Source of the DNA: Sympetrum striolatum
Taxonomy: Eukaryota > Arthropoda > Insecta > Odonata > Libellulidae
NCBI GenBank assembly: GCA_947579665.1
Contig: OX388345.1
Location: 28,797,849-28,861,848, forward strand
DNA: 64,000 nt
Reading direction: 5' to 3'
The translations under genes were made by a program, and so were the position numbers. Below, in pieces: positions 1-11,877 of the stretch (positions within the stretch are counted from its first letter, which is position 1; each line of letters starts with the position of its first letter). The notes beneath the pieces are model-generated. The model was not told where the DNA came from and ran no database searches. It saw only the letters and a program-made list of their open reading frames with translations.

Positions 1-523
1 CTAATTGCATTTTATACTTCTGCATGCTTCTTACCTTCATTGGTGCAAAGTCGTTCAAATTATATTTTATTGAAGTTCTATAGAAGAAGAATTATAGTGA
101 AACAGGTTTAACATACAATTTTTCTTTCAAATTTAAAACATTTTTCCTCGATAAATGGATTTAACAGAGCAAGGAGTTGAGTACTTTAAAATCATTATGA
201 ACTGAATACAACGTCTGCTTTTATCTATCTTTTGAAGCTTCTGCAGTAAGCCGCTTAATCTATAAAAAAACAACTTTTTCAGTGCCCTGTTGACCTTTAG
301 GTAGAAAGTTGAATTCATCGCTGGAATTTTCTCAGACTTGGGGAGAAAATGTTGCGCCAAAAAATTCACCTTTCTATTTTTCATAAAATATTCCGTATTA
401 AAGTCAGTATTTTTTCGCATTCATTTATAGAGGGTTTGGGTGCAATCGAAGAAGTACACAAGGTAGAAAGGAAGTGAAATCAGAAGATATGAAAAGCTAA
501 ATAACATATACTTAAAAAAAAAA
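1..523. other. No recognisable feature
   Basis: AT-rich sequence. A 95-codon open frame on the minus strand (133-420) is lysine- and phenylalanine-rich, has no motif I recognise and no support from neighbouring sequence, so I do not call it a gene. Confidence 0.4.
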
Positions 524-558
524 CCCGACCGGTTTCGACTGATACATAGTCATCCCGG
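524..558 (-). repeat. Fragment of an ACCGGTTTCG foldback/Penelope-like unit
   Basis: Read on the minus strand it contains GATGA, a short GACT/AGTC hairpin, then GAAACCGGTCG. This is the same order as in the better-preserved units at 29.5, 46.4 and 60.7 kb. No ATG peptide or AATAAA follows at the expected distance, so this copy is too short or degraded to delimit. Confidence 0.4.
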
Positions 559-679
559 ATTGTATTACTGGAAATCAGTCTAGTTTTCAAACAAATTTCG
601 TTGATTTTTTCAAAGAATTATGCTTCGAAAAGTGTTTTTCATTTCTTACGATTATGGAATTCCACATAGTAACGGCTAA

Positions 680-1025
680 TACCATTATACTCGTGCATAT
701 GCCGAGATTTTCAGCACATTTTTAATGCTGATAAAGCAGCTCGGTTTATATCCGAGTGAGGCATTCACTGTTCTTTGGTAGAAAAAGTCTGCCGTAGTTG
801 TATACCGGCTGGTAAATTAATTATTTGTCAATTTTTACTGCAATCTCGTGCCGTCCGTAATTAGTATAATTTTATTTGCATCCATTCTTATTTTAAAATT
901 TACTAGTACTACATTTCCCACCTCGGTTTATTTTACTCGGGTCAATTAGTCTTTCCAGTTTTTTGAGATTGCATTAGGTGCGTCGGATTACATTTAGGTC
1001 GGCTTATACTCGAGTACATACGGTA
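680..1025. mobile_element. MITE, TA-flanked, 'TACCGTATATACTCGAG' family, copy 1
   Basis: A 346-bp element with imperfect terminal inverted repeats. The right end reads inward as TACCGTATGTACTCGAGTAT; the left end is a decayed version (TACCATTATACTCGTGCATA). TA lies at both ends, as in Tc1/mariner-superfamily (including pogo/Tigger) insertions. The interior shares blocks such as AAAAAGTCTGCCGTA with copies near 9.2, 47.3 and 54.4 kb. No coding capacity, so it is non-autonomous. Confidence 0.7.
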
Positions 1026-2270
1026 TGCCAGTAAGAACTACCTCAACCATCACTATGCCTATACTGCTCATTTCCTCTCCATGCCTCTTGATAAGCAAAG
1101 AAGGAGGGGATTATTTGGAAGAGACCTAGCCTCAATTTTAAAAGATTGCAGAGAAAATTTCCAGAGTTTTAATTTTTTTAATAGAATCGGTTTATTCCAG
1201 GTCCTGTAAATCTGTTGGTTTCTGTACGATTTGCTTACCCATTTTTTAATATTTTATTTTATCTATAAACTTTAAATTTTTATATTATCTGACGAAGAAA
1301 AATATATTTCTTATTATTATTTTATTTTTAATATATTGTATTAATCTTATTAAAGAGAAAAGGGTGTTTAAAGGCTGAGAAACCGGTGCACATGACCTTA
1401 GTTGTCGAGGCACCATTTTCATTCAACTCTACTTCTACAAGGAGGGGATTAACATATTACCAGCCTTAAGGCTAATGCCTTCACTGATTCTCAAACAAAT
1501 TTTATTCGAACTCTTGATATAGAAACAATTTTATAAAAAAGGTCAACGTTATTTTCATCAAGGACGACGTTTTCCGAATCTAAATTACTAAAATTCATTA
1601 TTTACGCGAATATTTCGTGAAATTCAGCGCTTTTGATGAGCCTTGTCGTCCAGTGCATTTGCCGCAGCCATGTTTATCCGTGAATGTAGCACCATTCCGC
1701 GAGTTCAAGTGTAAATAAATTGCGTCAATTAACAATCTAACTAAACTAGCAGACCGTGCCCTACCCCGGTGTCACTTCCGACGGCTTCCCGGAACTTCCC
1801 TGTGATGTTCCATAAAATAATGGGAAGGAGATTCTGCTCATCCGTTACAGAGTATCCCTTGATCCTCAAAGGATTTATAATTCGCCGCTGGCCCTTCTAA
1901 TGCGCTCGTTATCCGATCCTCAATTGATTATCGGCAAATGCCTCCCTTTTGAGCCTTTTCACTACTTCCGAAAGAAATTTCCGCAGTCGTGAACTTGGAG
2001 GTTGTTTCCTCGTTTCCCTTCCATTATTAAGTTTCCCATGAACAACTCCGTAATTAGCGCACGAAATACCGCAACAGATCCTCAAATCGAACATTAGACT
2101 TCCTCTTTACCGGGACCGGTTTGACGTCACTAACTCTAGTTTCCAAATGTTTGGACGGAGTTTACTGGTACTAATAGGGGCGTAAACTAGAAACGTCTTT
2201 ACAGTCTTCTAACGGGTTTCAACCGCAAACCCTACGTCATTAGCAAATGTACTCTATGGACCAAAATCTA
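1026..2270. other. No recognisable feature
   Basis: Mostly AT-rich and unique as far as can be seen. A somewhat more GC-balanced stretch at 1740-2260 contains short open frames only. Confidence 0.4.
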
Positions 2271-2842
2271 TTAGGCCGGGTGGCCACCAAATGCGAAGCG
2301 AAGCTAAGTTGAGCAAAGTTACGCGGAGCGGACTACGCTTTGACAATCGAATCTATACATTTGAATACACCTACGGCCACCGGATACGAAGCGGAGTTGA
2401 GCTCAGAATTGTGACGTCACTCAGCTTCGCTCGGCTCATCTTCCGAACGGTCGTGGTTCGTGCTGAAGCGAAGTCAGCTTCCCTCTACACAGCTCTCGCG
2501 TTAAATTTGTGTTCAAGAGCTGCAAATAATATTTTAATATAAGTACGCTGGCTTAATTATAATAACAGAGTAATACCAGTAATAACAGTAATCTCTTACG
2601 GAAATTCCGCGATTTAACCGTAATATCGGAGAATTAAATTCCCAAGGGGCAACTAAACGCTAAGTCATCTTACGCCATCTTGTTTTATTACAAACGAATT
2701 TTAATCGCTTCGCTTAGCTCATTAGCGCAGCTCCTCTTCCAGTAGCCGACACCTGGAGACTTCACTTAGCTTCGCTTCGCTCCGAGTAACTCTGTTCCGC
2801 TCAACTCAGCGCCGCTTCGCATTCGGTGGCCACCCGGCCTTA
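2271..2842. mobile_element. PIF/Harbinger-type MITE
   Basis: Terminal inverted repeats begin GGCCGGGTGGCCACC at both ends (left from 2274, right ending at 2839) and remain similar for about 42 bp. They are flanked by the 3-bp direct repeat TTA (2271-2273 and 2840-2842), the target-site signature of PIF/Harbinger elements. The 566-bp interior has no transposase. It is rich in degenerate copies of GCGAAGCGAAGC and GAGTTGAGC in both orientations, mainly near the ends, which look like subterminal repeats. Confidence 0.8.
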
Positions 2843-3046
2843 AGAAGGAATGAAGAGTTCAAGAAAAGGTGCCGTTTGAGTTACTTCGTCTTTCTTTCCT
2901 CTCCTCAGTGATCCATGATGCTATGAATTGAAAACCTCCGCGTAAGTGTTATCACAAAGATATCGTGATTATCACTTTCCATGGAATTCAATCTCGGGAA
3001 ACTGAAATTAGTGCCATTATTCAGTCTCGCTCACACCTCCGTAGTC

Positions 3047-3320
3047 AAGGTCTTAAAATCCCAAGGAAAAACGGACTTGAAAAAAGTCTGACGGGAACGG
3101 GAATCGAACCCGGGATCTTCCTCTGTCCTTGAGATTGCCTTAACGATTTAGGCTACCCGGCTTCAAGCCGTTTTGGGAAAAAGCCTCCCCGATAGAGGAA
3201 GATCCCGGGTTCGATTTCCGGCCCCATCAGACTTTTTTCAAGTCCGTTTTTCCTTGGGATTTTTCCTAGGTGCACGCCCGTATGTGCAAAGTACCTTACA
3301 CCTTTCCAAGGTCTTAAAAT
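3047..3320 (+). mobile_element. Inverted-tRNA SINE, copy A (full length)
   Basis: The element (3060-3307) lies between perfect 13-bp target-site duplications, AAGGTCTTAAAAT (3047-3059 and 3308-3320). The left arm is a tRNA-related sequence in antisense: GAATCGAACCCGGGATC is a reversed B box, followed by a reversed A-box region. The right arm carries the sense B box GGGTTCGAT, then AGACTTTTTTCAAGTCCG and a tail ending in CCTTTCC. The flank AAACGGACTTGAAAAAAGTC on the left is the reverse complement of the right-arm body, so the RNA could fold into one long hairpin. Long target duplications indicate LINE-mediated retroposition. Confidence 0.85.
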
Positions 3321-4533
3321 AATTGTGAAAAGAATATGAAAGTGGCATTTTCCTCATGCTGTCACAAAAGACCAATAAAAACATTTCATTCATCAAGAGT
3401 TTTCTCTTGTAATTGCTTACATAAAGTGTAGTACATAAGAGCGTTGCCAAGAACATCGAACGTCTATTTTTTGTACCGATTTATAACCCGGTTCGATCAA
3501 GACGTTATTCCAGTTCTGCACTGATTCCGCTCCGATTGCCTCTTTACAATTAAATCCGGTTTATATATCACATCATTGAGTTCTGTTATGCCTGGAAGGT
3601 TATCTAAAAATATAAATTTTCTGAACTTTATGAAACGTTGAAAGAAAGCTTGTGGTATTATAAAATTTGTAAATACAATAATTATGTCAGTTCTTTGCAC
3701 GAAGATTTCACACATTTATATTAGATTAATAATAATTAATATAAATGATTGTAAGCATTGTATCATCTTAATTGCAAAGTGGAATTTTTAGAACGTAAAA
3801 TCAGAATGAAAAACTATAGTTATTGGGGTTTTGTCCAGTATTTTTTTTGAGTTTTGGTTTCAACAGTAACTTAAATGTACATGTCGATGTATAATTCTTG
3901 TCATCGGAAAGTTAAAATCTCCACGTTGTGGTACTCTTATACGTGTGTTTTAGTATATGTCCTTTTATAGCAGATACAAGTATATTATACTATATATTTG
4001 CGGGTTCAGAAAAGCTGTATATTATAATCTAAATGATAAAAAAGTGATATCATTAACAGTGTATCACAGCAAACCAACGCACTTTAAATAAATAGCAACT
4101 TTAATTTTTCGTCAAATGACCATCCCGTTATTTTGACTAAAATTCTTCGCATAAAATATGAGTGTGGTCAAACCTATGCGGTCGGACAGACCTCGTAATT
4201 TGTACACAAAATGAATACCCGATGACGAGGCTGTCAACTGAGCATATCGTTGACGTAATACGGTTTTTTAAATATTTTTATTTAAAGTGTAATTTTAATT
4301 GCAATTTTTTGCCCATTTTGTCATACTTTCAACCATGAGTGCTTTGGTGTTGTATTATTTTGTGTTTCAATAGCTTATTTTGACCTCTCTCTTAATTTTT
4401 ACGAATTTTCACCTCTCTTTGGTGAAAGGTGAAAGAAATTGTCGTGAAATATTGTTGCGATCTTGCCCACAGCAAGTATATCTTTAAAATTAGTGTGCAA
4501 CGTCTGTATTTCGTGAAATTCTATTACTAAGAT
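3321..4533. other. No recognisable feature
   Basis: AT-rich, with only short frames and no inverted or tandem repeats that I could follow. Confidence 0.4.
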
Positions 4534-4664
4534 GTTACATAAGTTAAACTTTGTGGGTTCAACAGTAGAATATATCCTATATTCTATTTCGATTACATAT
4601 ATAATGATATTCTATATTCAGATTATATTCTATTGTGGAACCTACAAAGTTTTATTTATGTAAC
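4534..4664. repeat. Foldback repeat
   Basis: Two inverted arms of about 38 bp: GTTACATAAGTTAAACTTTG on the left, and the complement of AAAGTTTTATTTATGTAAC on the right. They surround an AT-rich loop made of repeated TATATTCTAT units. The arms differ at about seven positions. A short non-autonomous foldback element is likely; its class is unknown. Confidence 0.6.
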
Positions 4665-7068
4665 ATGTGAACATGCCTTTTCTTACAGAGATCATTTTAT
4701 GCCGTAGAAGTGGATTTTGGCCTCTATCCGTATTATTGCGTTTATTTTTCAACTTCCGTTGATAAGGTGAAGGAATAATCATAAAATCTTTCCTCCGTCA
4801 AGGATATCTTTCTTTACCATTCCACAATTATATAGGTTGTTCTTAGAGGAAAAGTCTTCTGTTTCTCAAACATATCGAAGAGTTAATAGGTTAGATGGAT
4901 AAGAGGCTTTCCATGGCTTAGCCTCCCAATAAAGGGTCAGATAACAATAATAAGAGTGGTTGAAACTGTAATTGCCGCAGCTTTCTAGACTTTTCCCTCC
5001 TCCATCGCATAACCCTCTTCGTCAGACGTCTCTCTCTCTCTCTGCAGTTAAGCTGTTGGATATTGCGGTTGTTTGATACAGAGTCCTCCAAAGTTTCCGA
5101 AGAAAGGGCTGGATAAACAGATGAAAAATGTTCTGGCAGAGCTGAAGGAGCGACCTTTTTGTTTCCTTAAAAATACGGTCGACTTGGAAATGAACAAAAT
5201 CGAAGGGTTTTCCATTCGTAAGAAAATACAGTTACGCGGACGTATAGAATATCCGCGGCTATGACGAGGCAGTAAAGGAGATATTGCGAGGCGCGTAAAA
5301 TCCGATGTTTTCGCCCTTTGCGACCTCTATTTCGAAGCTTAAGCGGATTAGCCGAATGACGATCCATTTTGGTGCACCCGGTGGTGATTATTAACTCTCC
5401 CTTTGAGTTTCCTACATTTCTCACACCCTATGTTTGCTCGCGTGTTATCCACCACTAAGGGGATATAGACAACGGTGGGAATTCAGAGAGTGTTAACAAG
5501 GGAACATATAAAATAAGAGGATTATGTGTTTAGCATTTTGCCTACATTTCAATGTTAGCTAAACGAATGGACTTTCCTTTACTTAAACCGTTCTATTTTT
5601 CCGCGTGTTTCAGTTTTCGTGAGAAATAATGGAAGTAATTAAGTAGGATCCTAAGGGTGCTAGACCGCTTTCATATTTTCACGGTCCCTTCCGGTCACCT
5701 CACTCGTACCGAATTTGGACGAATACCACGTCCTCAAACATGGGTTATCTTTATTTTAGTTATTTATCTCTTTGTAAATTCCTCTTCCTTTCCCCAGATA
5801 TTCCGCGTCGTCTAATATTTGTTGAGAATGTTTTGATTTTGGCCCGTGTGCCGAAATCTCCGATTCTTCCCTTGATTTACATCAACCAGCTATTCCTTCC
5901 TTGAATTTCAGGTTACGTCCCTCTGGGAGATGATGATGTTCTGTATTTGTTGCATTGATGTGCAAACGGAAAGATCGATTGCAGTTTAAAATACACTGAG
6001 GTGGATATATATAAAAAAAACAGAAAAGCTTTTTTGTCATTAAATTGCGAGAGAGAGGCTTCGCATGAAGAGGCACTCGTAACTGAACTGGAATGGAAAA
6101 CGAGTCCCTTATATGCAATAATCCAGTATCGAATTGACTCTAGGGCACGATTAAGGGAAATAAAACAGGAATTTCTCATCTTTACCACGAAAATTAATTT
6201 TCCTAGCGAATCAAAAAGTTTTCTAGTCATCAGGTGTAATGAGAAATCTAAAATACCTAGGGCAATATACGACCCAGAGCCGCAGGCTTCGGCGTTTTAT
6301 GAGGACTTCCGTTTCCCTGAAACAGATACATGCGTTTGAACTGCATTTTACCCAATCTCGTTAACTACATCAAGGGAAAAAAATATAAGAGGTAGTTTAC
6401 TTTGTTTTACTTAGAGATTGCATTAGATTTCCTTCGTGCACTTCCATGCTGAACAATTGAATGTTGGCTCAAATGCTTTTCATGTGGAACCTATTGGTTT
6501 CATTTGCAACCAAGAGGTAATCTGATGGAAAAAAGTTTCCCACAACTGGGTTTAACCTTTAACCGGCCCTATTCTTACGTCTTCACGCCAATGCTCTTCG
6601 CCATAAGCTTCCTTTCCTCTACAAAAGAATCCTTGGCCTCTATCCTTCCGCTAAACCCTTGAGTGCACTTCCAATTACATTAAGGAACACCAACCGAATA
6701 TCAATTTATCTCACAGCTCTTTTTTCCTCTTTTTGCTTTTATTCTAAACTTAGCTCTTCGTTTCAGTAAGGATCTCCTTGCTATAGTTTTCTCATTGTTT
6801 ACCAGCATCCCTAAATACCTTAATTTAAGAAGGCAATTGAATTTATTTGCCTATGTCTGAATTGGATAATTCAAAGATTGGCGGTACAACTGACAAATAT
6901 ATTTTTAAAAGAAAAGGTTTTATATTCATTTAATTTTTTATTTTTTGTTCCTTGAATTAAAAAAATAGTGTGAAGGATTAGTTAACGAAGTACCTTTTTG
7001 TTTACTCTCTTATATAGATTCATTACCTAAAAAATACGCATTACTTTTAGGGATTTTAATCTAAGAAT
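4665..7068. other. No recognisable feature
   Basis: Contains a short CT run (5031-5042) and a 112-codon plus-strand open frame at 6001-6339. That frame overlaps competing frames on the other strand, and its translation has no recognisable domain, so I do not support it as a gene. Confidence 0.4.
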
Positions 7069-7287
7069 ATTTGTATTGTATTTGCTTAAATCCAACGGAT
7101 GGATGATAATAGATGGCTAAAAAAGATCTTCCAGTGGATACCCCCTGAAAAGAGGAAACGTGGCAGACCACCTAGAAGTTGGATGAAAGATGTGGAGGAG
7201 GCAATGACTTCTAGAGGCCTGCATGAAGGAGGCTGGATGGACCGTGAAAAGTGGAAGTTGAGAAGCGGGAGACGACAGCAGTCGTAA
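7069..7287 (+). mobile_element. LINE reverse-transcriptase C-terminus (3' end)
   Basis: The frame 7099-7287 translates to the end of a non-LTR retrotransposon ORF. It has a RW-KKIF-W start, a basic KRKRGRPPRSWMKDVEEAM block, then SRGL and a W-DREKWK close. The G-R-P-x-x-S/R-W and R-x-x-W patterns are known from RTE-like LINE C-termini; the clade is from memory and not certain. Everything upstream is missing (5' truncation). The (TA)n that follows is the type of simple-repeat tail seen on RTE-like elements. Confidence 0.75.
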
Positions 7288-7297
7288 AAAAAACCGA

Positions 7298-7299
<2 letters not shown>

Positions 7300-7330
<31 letters not shown>
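7300..7330. repeat. (TA)n microsatellite
   Basis: About 15 uninterrupted TA units lie directly between the LINE 3' end and a SINE. They probably arose from the LINE tail. Confidence 0.9.
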
Positions 7331-7334
<4 letters not shown>

Positions 7335-7338
7335 TGCA

Positions 7339-7449
7339 TGTGCTTCGATATCTCAGGTCATTTTGCACATGGGCTCTCACCGGAATCGAACTCGGGACCA
7401 CTTTTATCGGACCCTTACGCATTGCCCACTTAGCTATCCGGAAGCCCCG
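7339..7449 (-). mobile_element. tRNA-derived SINE, second family, copy 1
   Basis: On the minus strand, reading from 7448, the sequence has a tRNA-like A box (TAGCTAAGTGGG) and a B box (AGTTCGATTCC) inside an acceptor-like GGGGCTTCC/GAGAGCCC frame. A short non-tRNA tail follows (GCCCATGTGCAAAATGACCT). A second copy with the same tail is at 21132-21236. The anticodon region is expanded, so this is not a functional tRNA gene. Confidence 0.7.
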
Positions 7450-8384
7450 ATTTTAAAATAATCTTCTTCTTTTACAATACCAATAATTCGATAAAGAATC
7501 GATCTTACTCGAGATCATTAACAACGGTACTTTCATGGAAGCTAAGAGTCAATGCTTGTTAATATATAATGAACGGAAATTTCAATAGACTGAAAATTAG
7601 ATCTAGTTCCTCATGATGCATCGAATTCCTGCGTGCGGTGTCATGAATATTTTCCATAGCATTAGAAACCGCGGACGACACGAATTCCAAATTTCTCTCT
7701 CGCAATTCCCTTTACAATCGTGCTGTTTTATTGATGCTATTCCTCTCTCACGCCTACGACTCTCAACTTGAAAGGACCTAAGTTCTTTTTAATGTAATCC
7801 CATTAAAAATGAGAAATTCCTCCTTTCCGCCTCTAGTTCACGGTGCTCCCGATTTTGTGGGATGGTGAAGCGCCTTTATCTTATGCAACCGGGGTCGAGT
7901 TGGTCGCATAAGTTTACGGCGGCTTTGGATTTCATTTTAACAAGGAGTGACTGTCGTCAGCAGGAATGCATGCGGTGTTGCAGGATCTGCAACTGTTCGC
8001 AAATCTGTCGGGGTTCGTCTAATTGGAAGCTAGTTCCGACGCAATAAAAGTGGTAAATTACGATTAGTGTGTAGGCAACTCAGCGACACAGAATTATGCT
8101 GGTAGAATGAGCAACATTTTTTGCCTACCGTAATTCTAATTTTTTCAAGTGTACATCTGGTTTATTTCCATTTTCTTTTTCTAGATTTATTTAACTCATT
8201 AGTGGAAAGGTAAGCATTAATAGGGCCCTTTACATCCCTCAATGAGTTCAAGAAAATACTTAGAAAAGAGTAATAATATAAGCTCATTAAAAACTGAAAT
8301 AAGGAAGTGAGAATATGGATTAAAAATACTTAAAGGATTAATTTTATCTTTAAGGCAATTTGATCAAATGATCTAATGTCAACT
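7450..8384. other. No recognisable feature
   Basis: Unique-looking AT-rich sequence. The stretch at 7800-8050 has higher GC and a 61-codon open frame without recognisable content. Confidence 0.35.
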
Positions 8385-8712
8385 AAATGAATTTTCATAA
8401 CGATAACCTTTCCTAAAAATAACCAAGGATGATTTTAAACATAAAGTTCGGTATTAATCGTTAATGTTGTCCTTATTGCAGTTGGGCCTTGCAATTGACC
8501 CTTACATTCCTTATACTTCTTTTTCATATTTTAAGTCAATAATTTTTCATTCAAATGAATTTCGATACCGATGACCTTCCCTAAAGATAATCAAGGACGA
8601 TTCCAAACATAAAGTTCGGTAATCGTAAATGCTGTACTGCATCGTAGTTTGGTGCTGTAATTCAACCTTACACGACCTTTACTTGTATTCCCTTATTTTA
8701 AATCAAAAATTT
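8385..8712. repeat. Diverged tandem duplication, ~168-bp unit
   Basis: The block starting AAATGAATTTTCATAACGAT at 8385 recurs at 8553 as AAATGAATTTCGATACCGAT. The two stay collinear through ACATAAAGTTCGGTA to an ATTTTAA-TCAA end. It is a local two-copy duplication, not an interspersed repeat seen elsewhere in the window. Divergence is appreciable, so the event is old. Confidence 0.7.
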
Positions 8713-9167
8713 TATTTTTATCTCTCATTGCGTGAAAGCAAAATTGGAAACATATTTCTGCATCTAAGAAAACGTATTCCTTTTATGTATACCTTATTCT
8801 CTCAGCACCATATTCAACCCCTTTATGGATTTCTTTCCGTGCGTCTTCCACTATATCCTCTTCATTCCTTTCGAAAGGGATGAAGATGGAGGTCAGTCTT
8901 TTTCCACTCCTATCTCAAACCCATTCTGAGCGAAGAAGGATCTGATGCTTCTCAACGGACCCTCTCGGGATGTGACGCAGGTGAGGCTGCGATGTCGTGA
9001 GAGCCAACATCATCCTCGGGGGTTATTTGACCTAACATGCATCATACCCCGAAAGCATCGTCGTTACATTTCCTATAGAATCATTGAAAGTATCTTCATC
9101 GTCATCATGATTCTGAAACACGACTGTGGTATCGTATAGAAGCCTTGACGTGATGTGAAAAATGAAA
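8713..9167. other. No recognisable feature
   Basis: Short frames only; no repeats followed. Confidence 0.35.
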
Positions 9168-9842
9168 TACCGTACATATCGAGTATAAGCCGAGATGAAC
9201 ATAAGCCGGGGCACCTAATTTCATCACGAGAACTGGAAAAATTAAATCATAAAATAATAATTTATATGTCCAATAACATACAAAGTATGTATAGGATATG
9301 CCACACTTAATACATAGCAATACAAATTACAAAATCTAAATTACAAGTGGTTACAGCAGGATACACTTACGTACATAAATATTTACATTGAGCACATTTT
9401 TTCATTAAAAAAATCATCCACACTATAGAATGTTTTAAAAAATAAATGTGTTTTTAAAAATTTTTGGAAATGTTTACCCTTAATTTTCTTCATTTCATTT
9501 GGCAGCATGTTAAATATTTTTAATGAAATTATTAAAAAGCTCCTCCAAATGACTCGAGTATAAGCCTAGGGTGGGAAATGCAGCAGCTACTGGTAAATTT
9601 TAAAATATAATAGATACCAATAAAACTATAGTAATTGCCATATCAGTAGGTTTGTAGGATAAAATTGACGAATCTTAGTTAATTGAGCAAGTGACGAATT
9701 TACGAGCCGATTTACGACTACGGAAGACTTTTTCCGCCAAAGAAGAGGTAATTTGGACCCTTACTTAAGTATAAGCCGAGGGGGGCCTTTACAGCATATA
9801 ATTGTACTGAAAAACTCGGCTTATACATGGGTATCCACTATA
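9168..9842. mobile_element. MITE, TA-flanked, 'TACCGTATATACTCGAG' family, copy 2 (longest)
   Basis: The left terminus is TACCGTACATATCGAGTATA, followed by the subterminal GTATAAGCCGAG and ATAAGCCGGGGCACC. The right terminus is a decayed ACTCGGCTTATACATGGGTA. Internal GAGTATAAGCC motifs recur at 9554 and 9770. It is the best copy for reconstructing the family's internal order, apart from a 299-bp LINE tail inserted at 9248-9546. Confidence 0.7.
9248..9546 (-). mobile_element. LINE 3' end inserted in the MITE
   Basis: Reading the minus strand, 9523 down to 9383 translates as a typical LINE C-terminus: L-K-I-F-N-M-L-P-N-E-M-K-K-I-K, then F-Q-K-F-L-K, then FYSVDDFF, ending at a stop codon. N-x-L-P-x-E-x-K-x-I and FYSVD-[ED]-[FYL] are recurrent in jockey/CR1-like retrotransposon ends. 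About 130 bp of 3' UTR follows. AAAT occurs at both junctions (9244-9247, 9547-9550) and may be a short target duplication. Confidence 0.75.
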
Positions 9843-11877
9843 CCTATCTCTTTGGAAATAGGAAATGTTTCTCTTGGCTATGGATGGAGAAAACTTTATC
9901 TTTCATTAACAGTAGCTGACTCGGTCATGACGCAGACAACATTAAAACTTATGAGGTATGAATCACACTAACTTCACTTTGGTCACTCCTAATTGAAGGT
10001 TATGAATAGTCAAACCTATAAGGTCATCTTGATGCTCTTACCTGAATGTTTTCCTCTCATAACATTATGGCTTAGAGAGGAAAGCGATGTCAAACTATCT
10101 GGCAGCTCATCAAGCCGTAAGCCTAATTCCCTCTACAGGACTTTTGGTTGCTGATGGCTTAAGAGTTGTAGAAAGTGGCAGCATTACGGCGCGCAGTAGA
10201 GGCTCACTACATGAAAATGAGGTTAAGGGATAGCAGGAGTGGCAGAGGTGATACAGGCATTCAAGGCTCATCCCAATGTTCTCGAAAAATGTCATTTCCT
10301 ACGCGGTCAGATAATGCGAATTTCGATTAGCTTTGTTTTCAGTTTGGTCATGTAACCTACCGAACTGAATCATAGAAAGATATCCTTTTTTCCTTCAGTG
10401 TTGCCAGACTGGTTGATAGCTATGTTTTATATTTCTATTCTCGGATTATATATTTCGGAGTGGCTAGATTGAAAAAAATTGGCTCGAGTTTATTATATGC
10501 ATTTAATCAACAATTTGAGGTAAATATTCCAGGGAAGTGCTTGGCTATACTTTTGGAATATTAATATTATCATTTATTAATAATGTTCAACTGAGAAAAG
10601 TACATTTATTTTTTATATAAATTGCTTTATCATAATATACAGATGTGTAACAGGAAAGGTATTAATTACATATAGCAGAACGTAAAGTAAAATTTAAATA
10701 GTTTGTATTCACGTTAAGAAGAAAAGCGTAATTATTTTCACTGTATATTCAATTATATATGAGCGTGTGGATGGTAAATATTACGTTTTTTATATTCTCA
10801 TGATTTTTAATATGATGTACGATATGCAATAAATATAAATACAGCATTCAATGAAAGACATAATTGTTTGCGGAAGTAATTCGGTATTTAAATATTAGGT
10901 ATTTTTTTAGGTATTCATCCATTCAGTAGGGCTTAAAAATTATGGATACATATCCCATTTCACTGGAGAGAGTCGCTCTTTAAACCCCGTTTAAGTGTTT
11001 ACAAAATGGGCGTATCATAAATTTACTTCAGTAAACGGGAATGTGTACTCCAAAATGGGATGCGGTTAGCCTTCCTATTTCCGACTAATAGGCCGAGAAA
11101 TTTCATTTCGACGAATTTTGCAGCGGTGGAAAGAAATAATTTAATGCACCGTAAATCCCATATAAAACGAACTTACTTTTCCCGCATAGAAATTCCACGT
11201 AGCATCTGATAAAATGCTATAGAGGGAGTCTTTTGATGATTATTTCTTAACGTTCTGTATTTATTCTGTGCAGTTTTACTTTTAAATAGCCCTGAGGTTT
11301 TAAATGTGTTTTTTCCCCTACGGTAAGTATGGTCGTCGGTTTATTTAAGCTGCAAGTCATTTTAGAATCGCTTTCATTTCGGGCATTTCATCAGAAACGT
11401 ATTTGGAGGTCGTGAGCAGCCCTTCGTTCCGTCGACTGAGCTGCAGCGATTATTTCCCTCATTTCCAACTTTCGCTTAAACGCAAAGTAAATGTTTACTT
11501 TGAACGGTCCGCTTCCCTTCCCTGCTCTGACCTCTGAACATGAATTGCGAAAATTTCGCGATGAGAATAATTTAAAGCGCTAAATGTTCCGGAGAACTTT
11601 TTCCGCAGCCCCTAATTCGAATGTTAAGTTTTTAAACGCGAAATGGAAATTTGTAACCGAGATTTCGAAGACAGGTGCGCGGATCGTTCGAAGTTCTTTG
11701 TTTGCGGAGAATTAAATTATGTAGATGAAGTTTTAGTTGAGTAAGTGGGCTGACGCTTTTATTAAGCGAGCTTGAGACAGTCTTTTCTTCCATCTAACCA
11801 AGAGAAATAAGACTATTAATAAAATACTTGGAGAAGAAACAACAAAAATTAATTGAACTTTTAATTGCGTTTTTAGA
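9843..11877. other. No recognisable feature
   Basis: Includes a more GC-balanced unique stretch (11360-11700) that lacks long frames and repeats. It could hold host regulatory sequence, but nothing in it proves that. Confidence 0.35.

Noticed and set aside
3084..3240. Functional tRNA genes at the GGGTTCGAT motifs
   Set aside because: The motifs sit in mobile elements with target duplications, the cloverleaf is broken or inverted, and several copies exist. They are SINE heads, not tRNA genes.
6001..6339. 112-codon plus-strand open frame
   Set aside because: No domain, no splice or promoter context, and two competing minus-strand frames in the same place.
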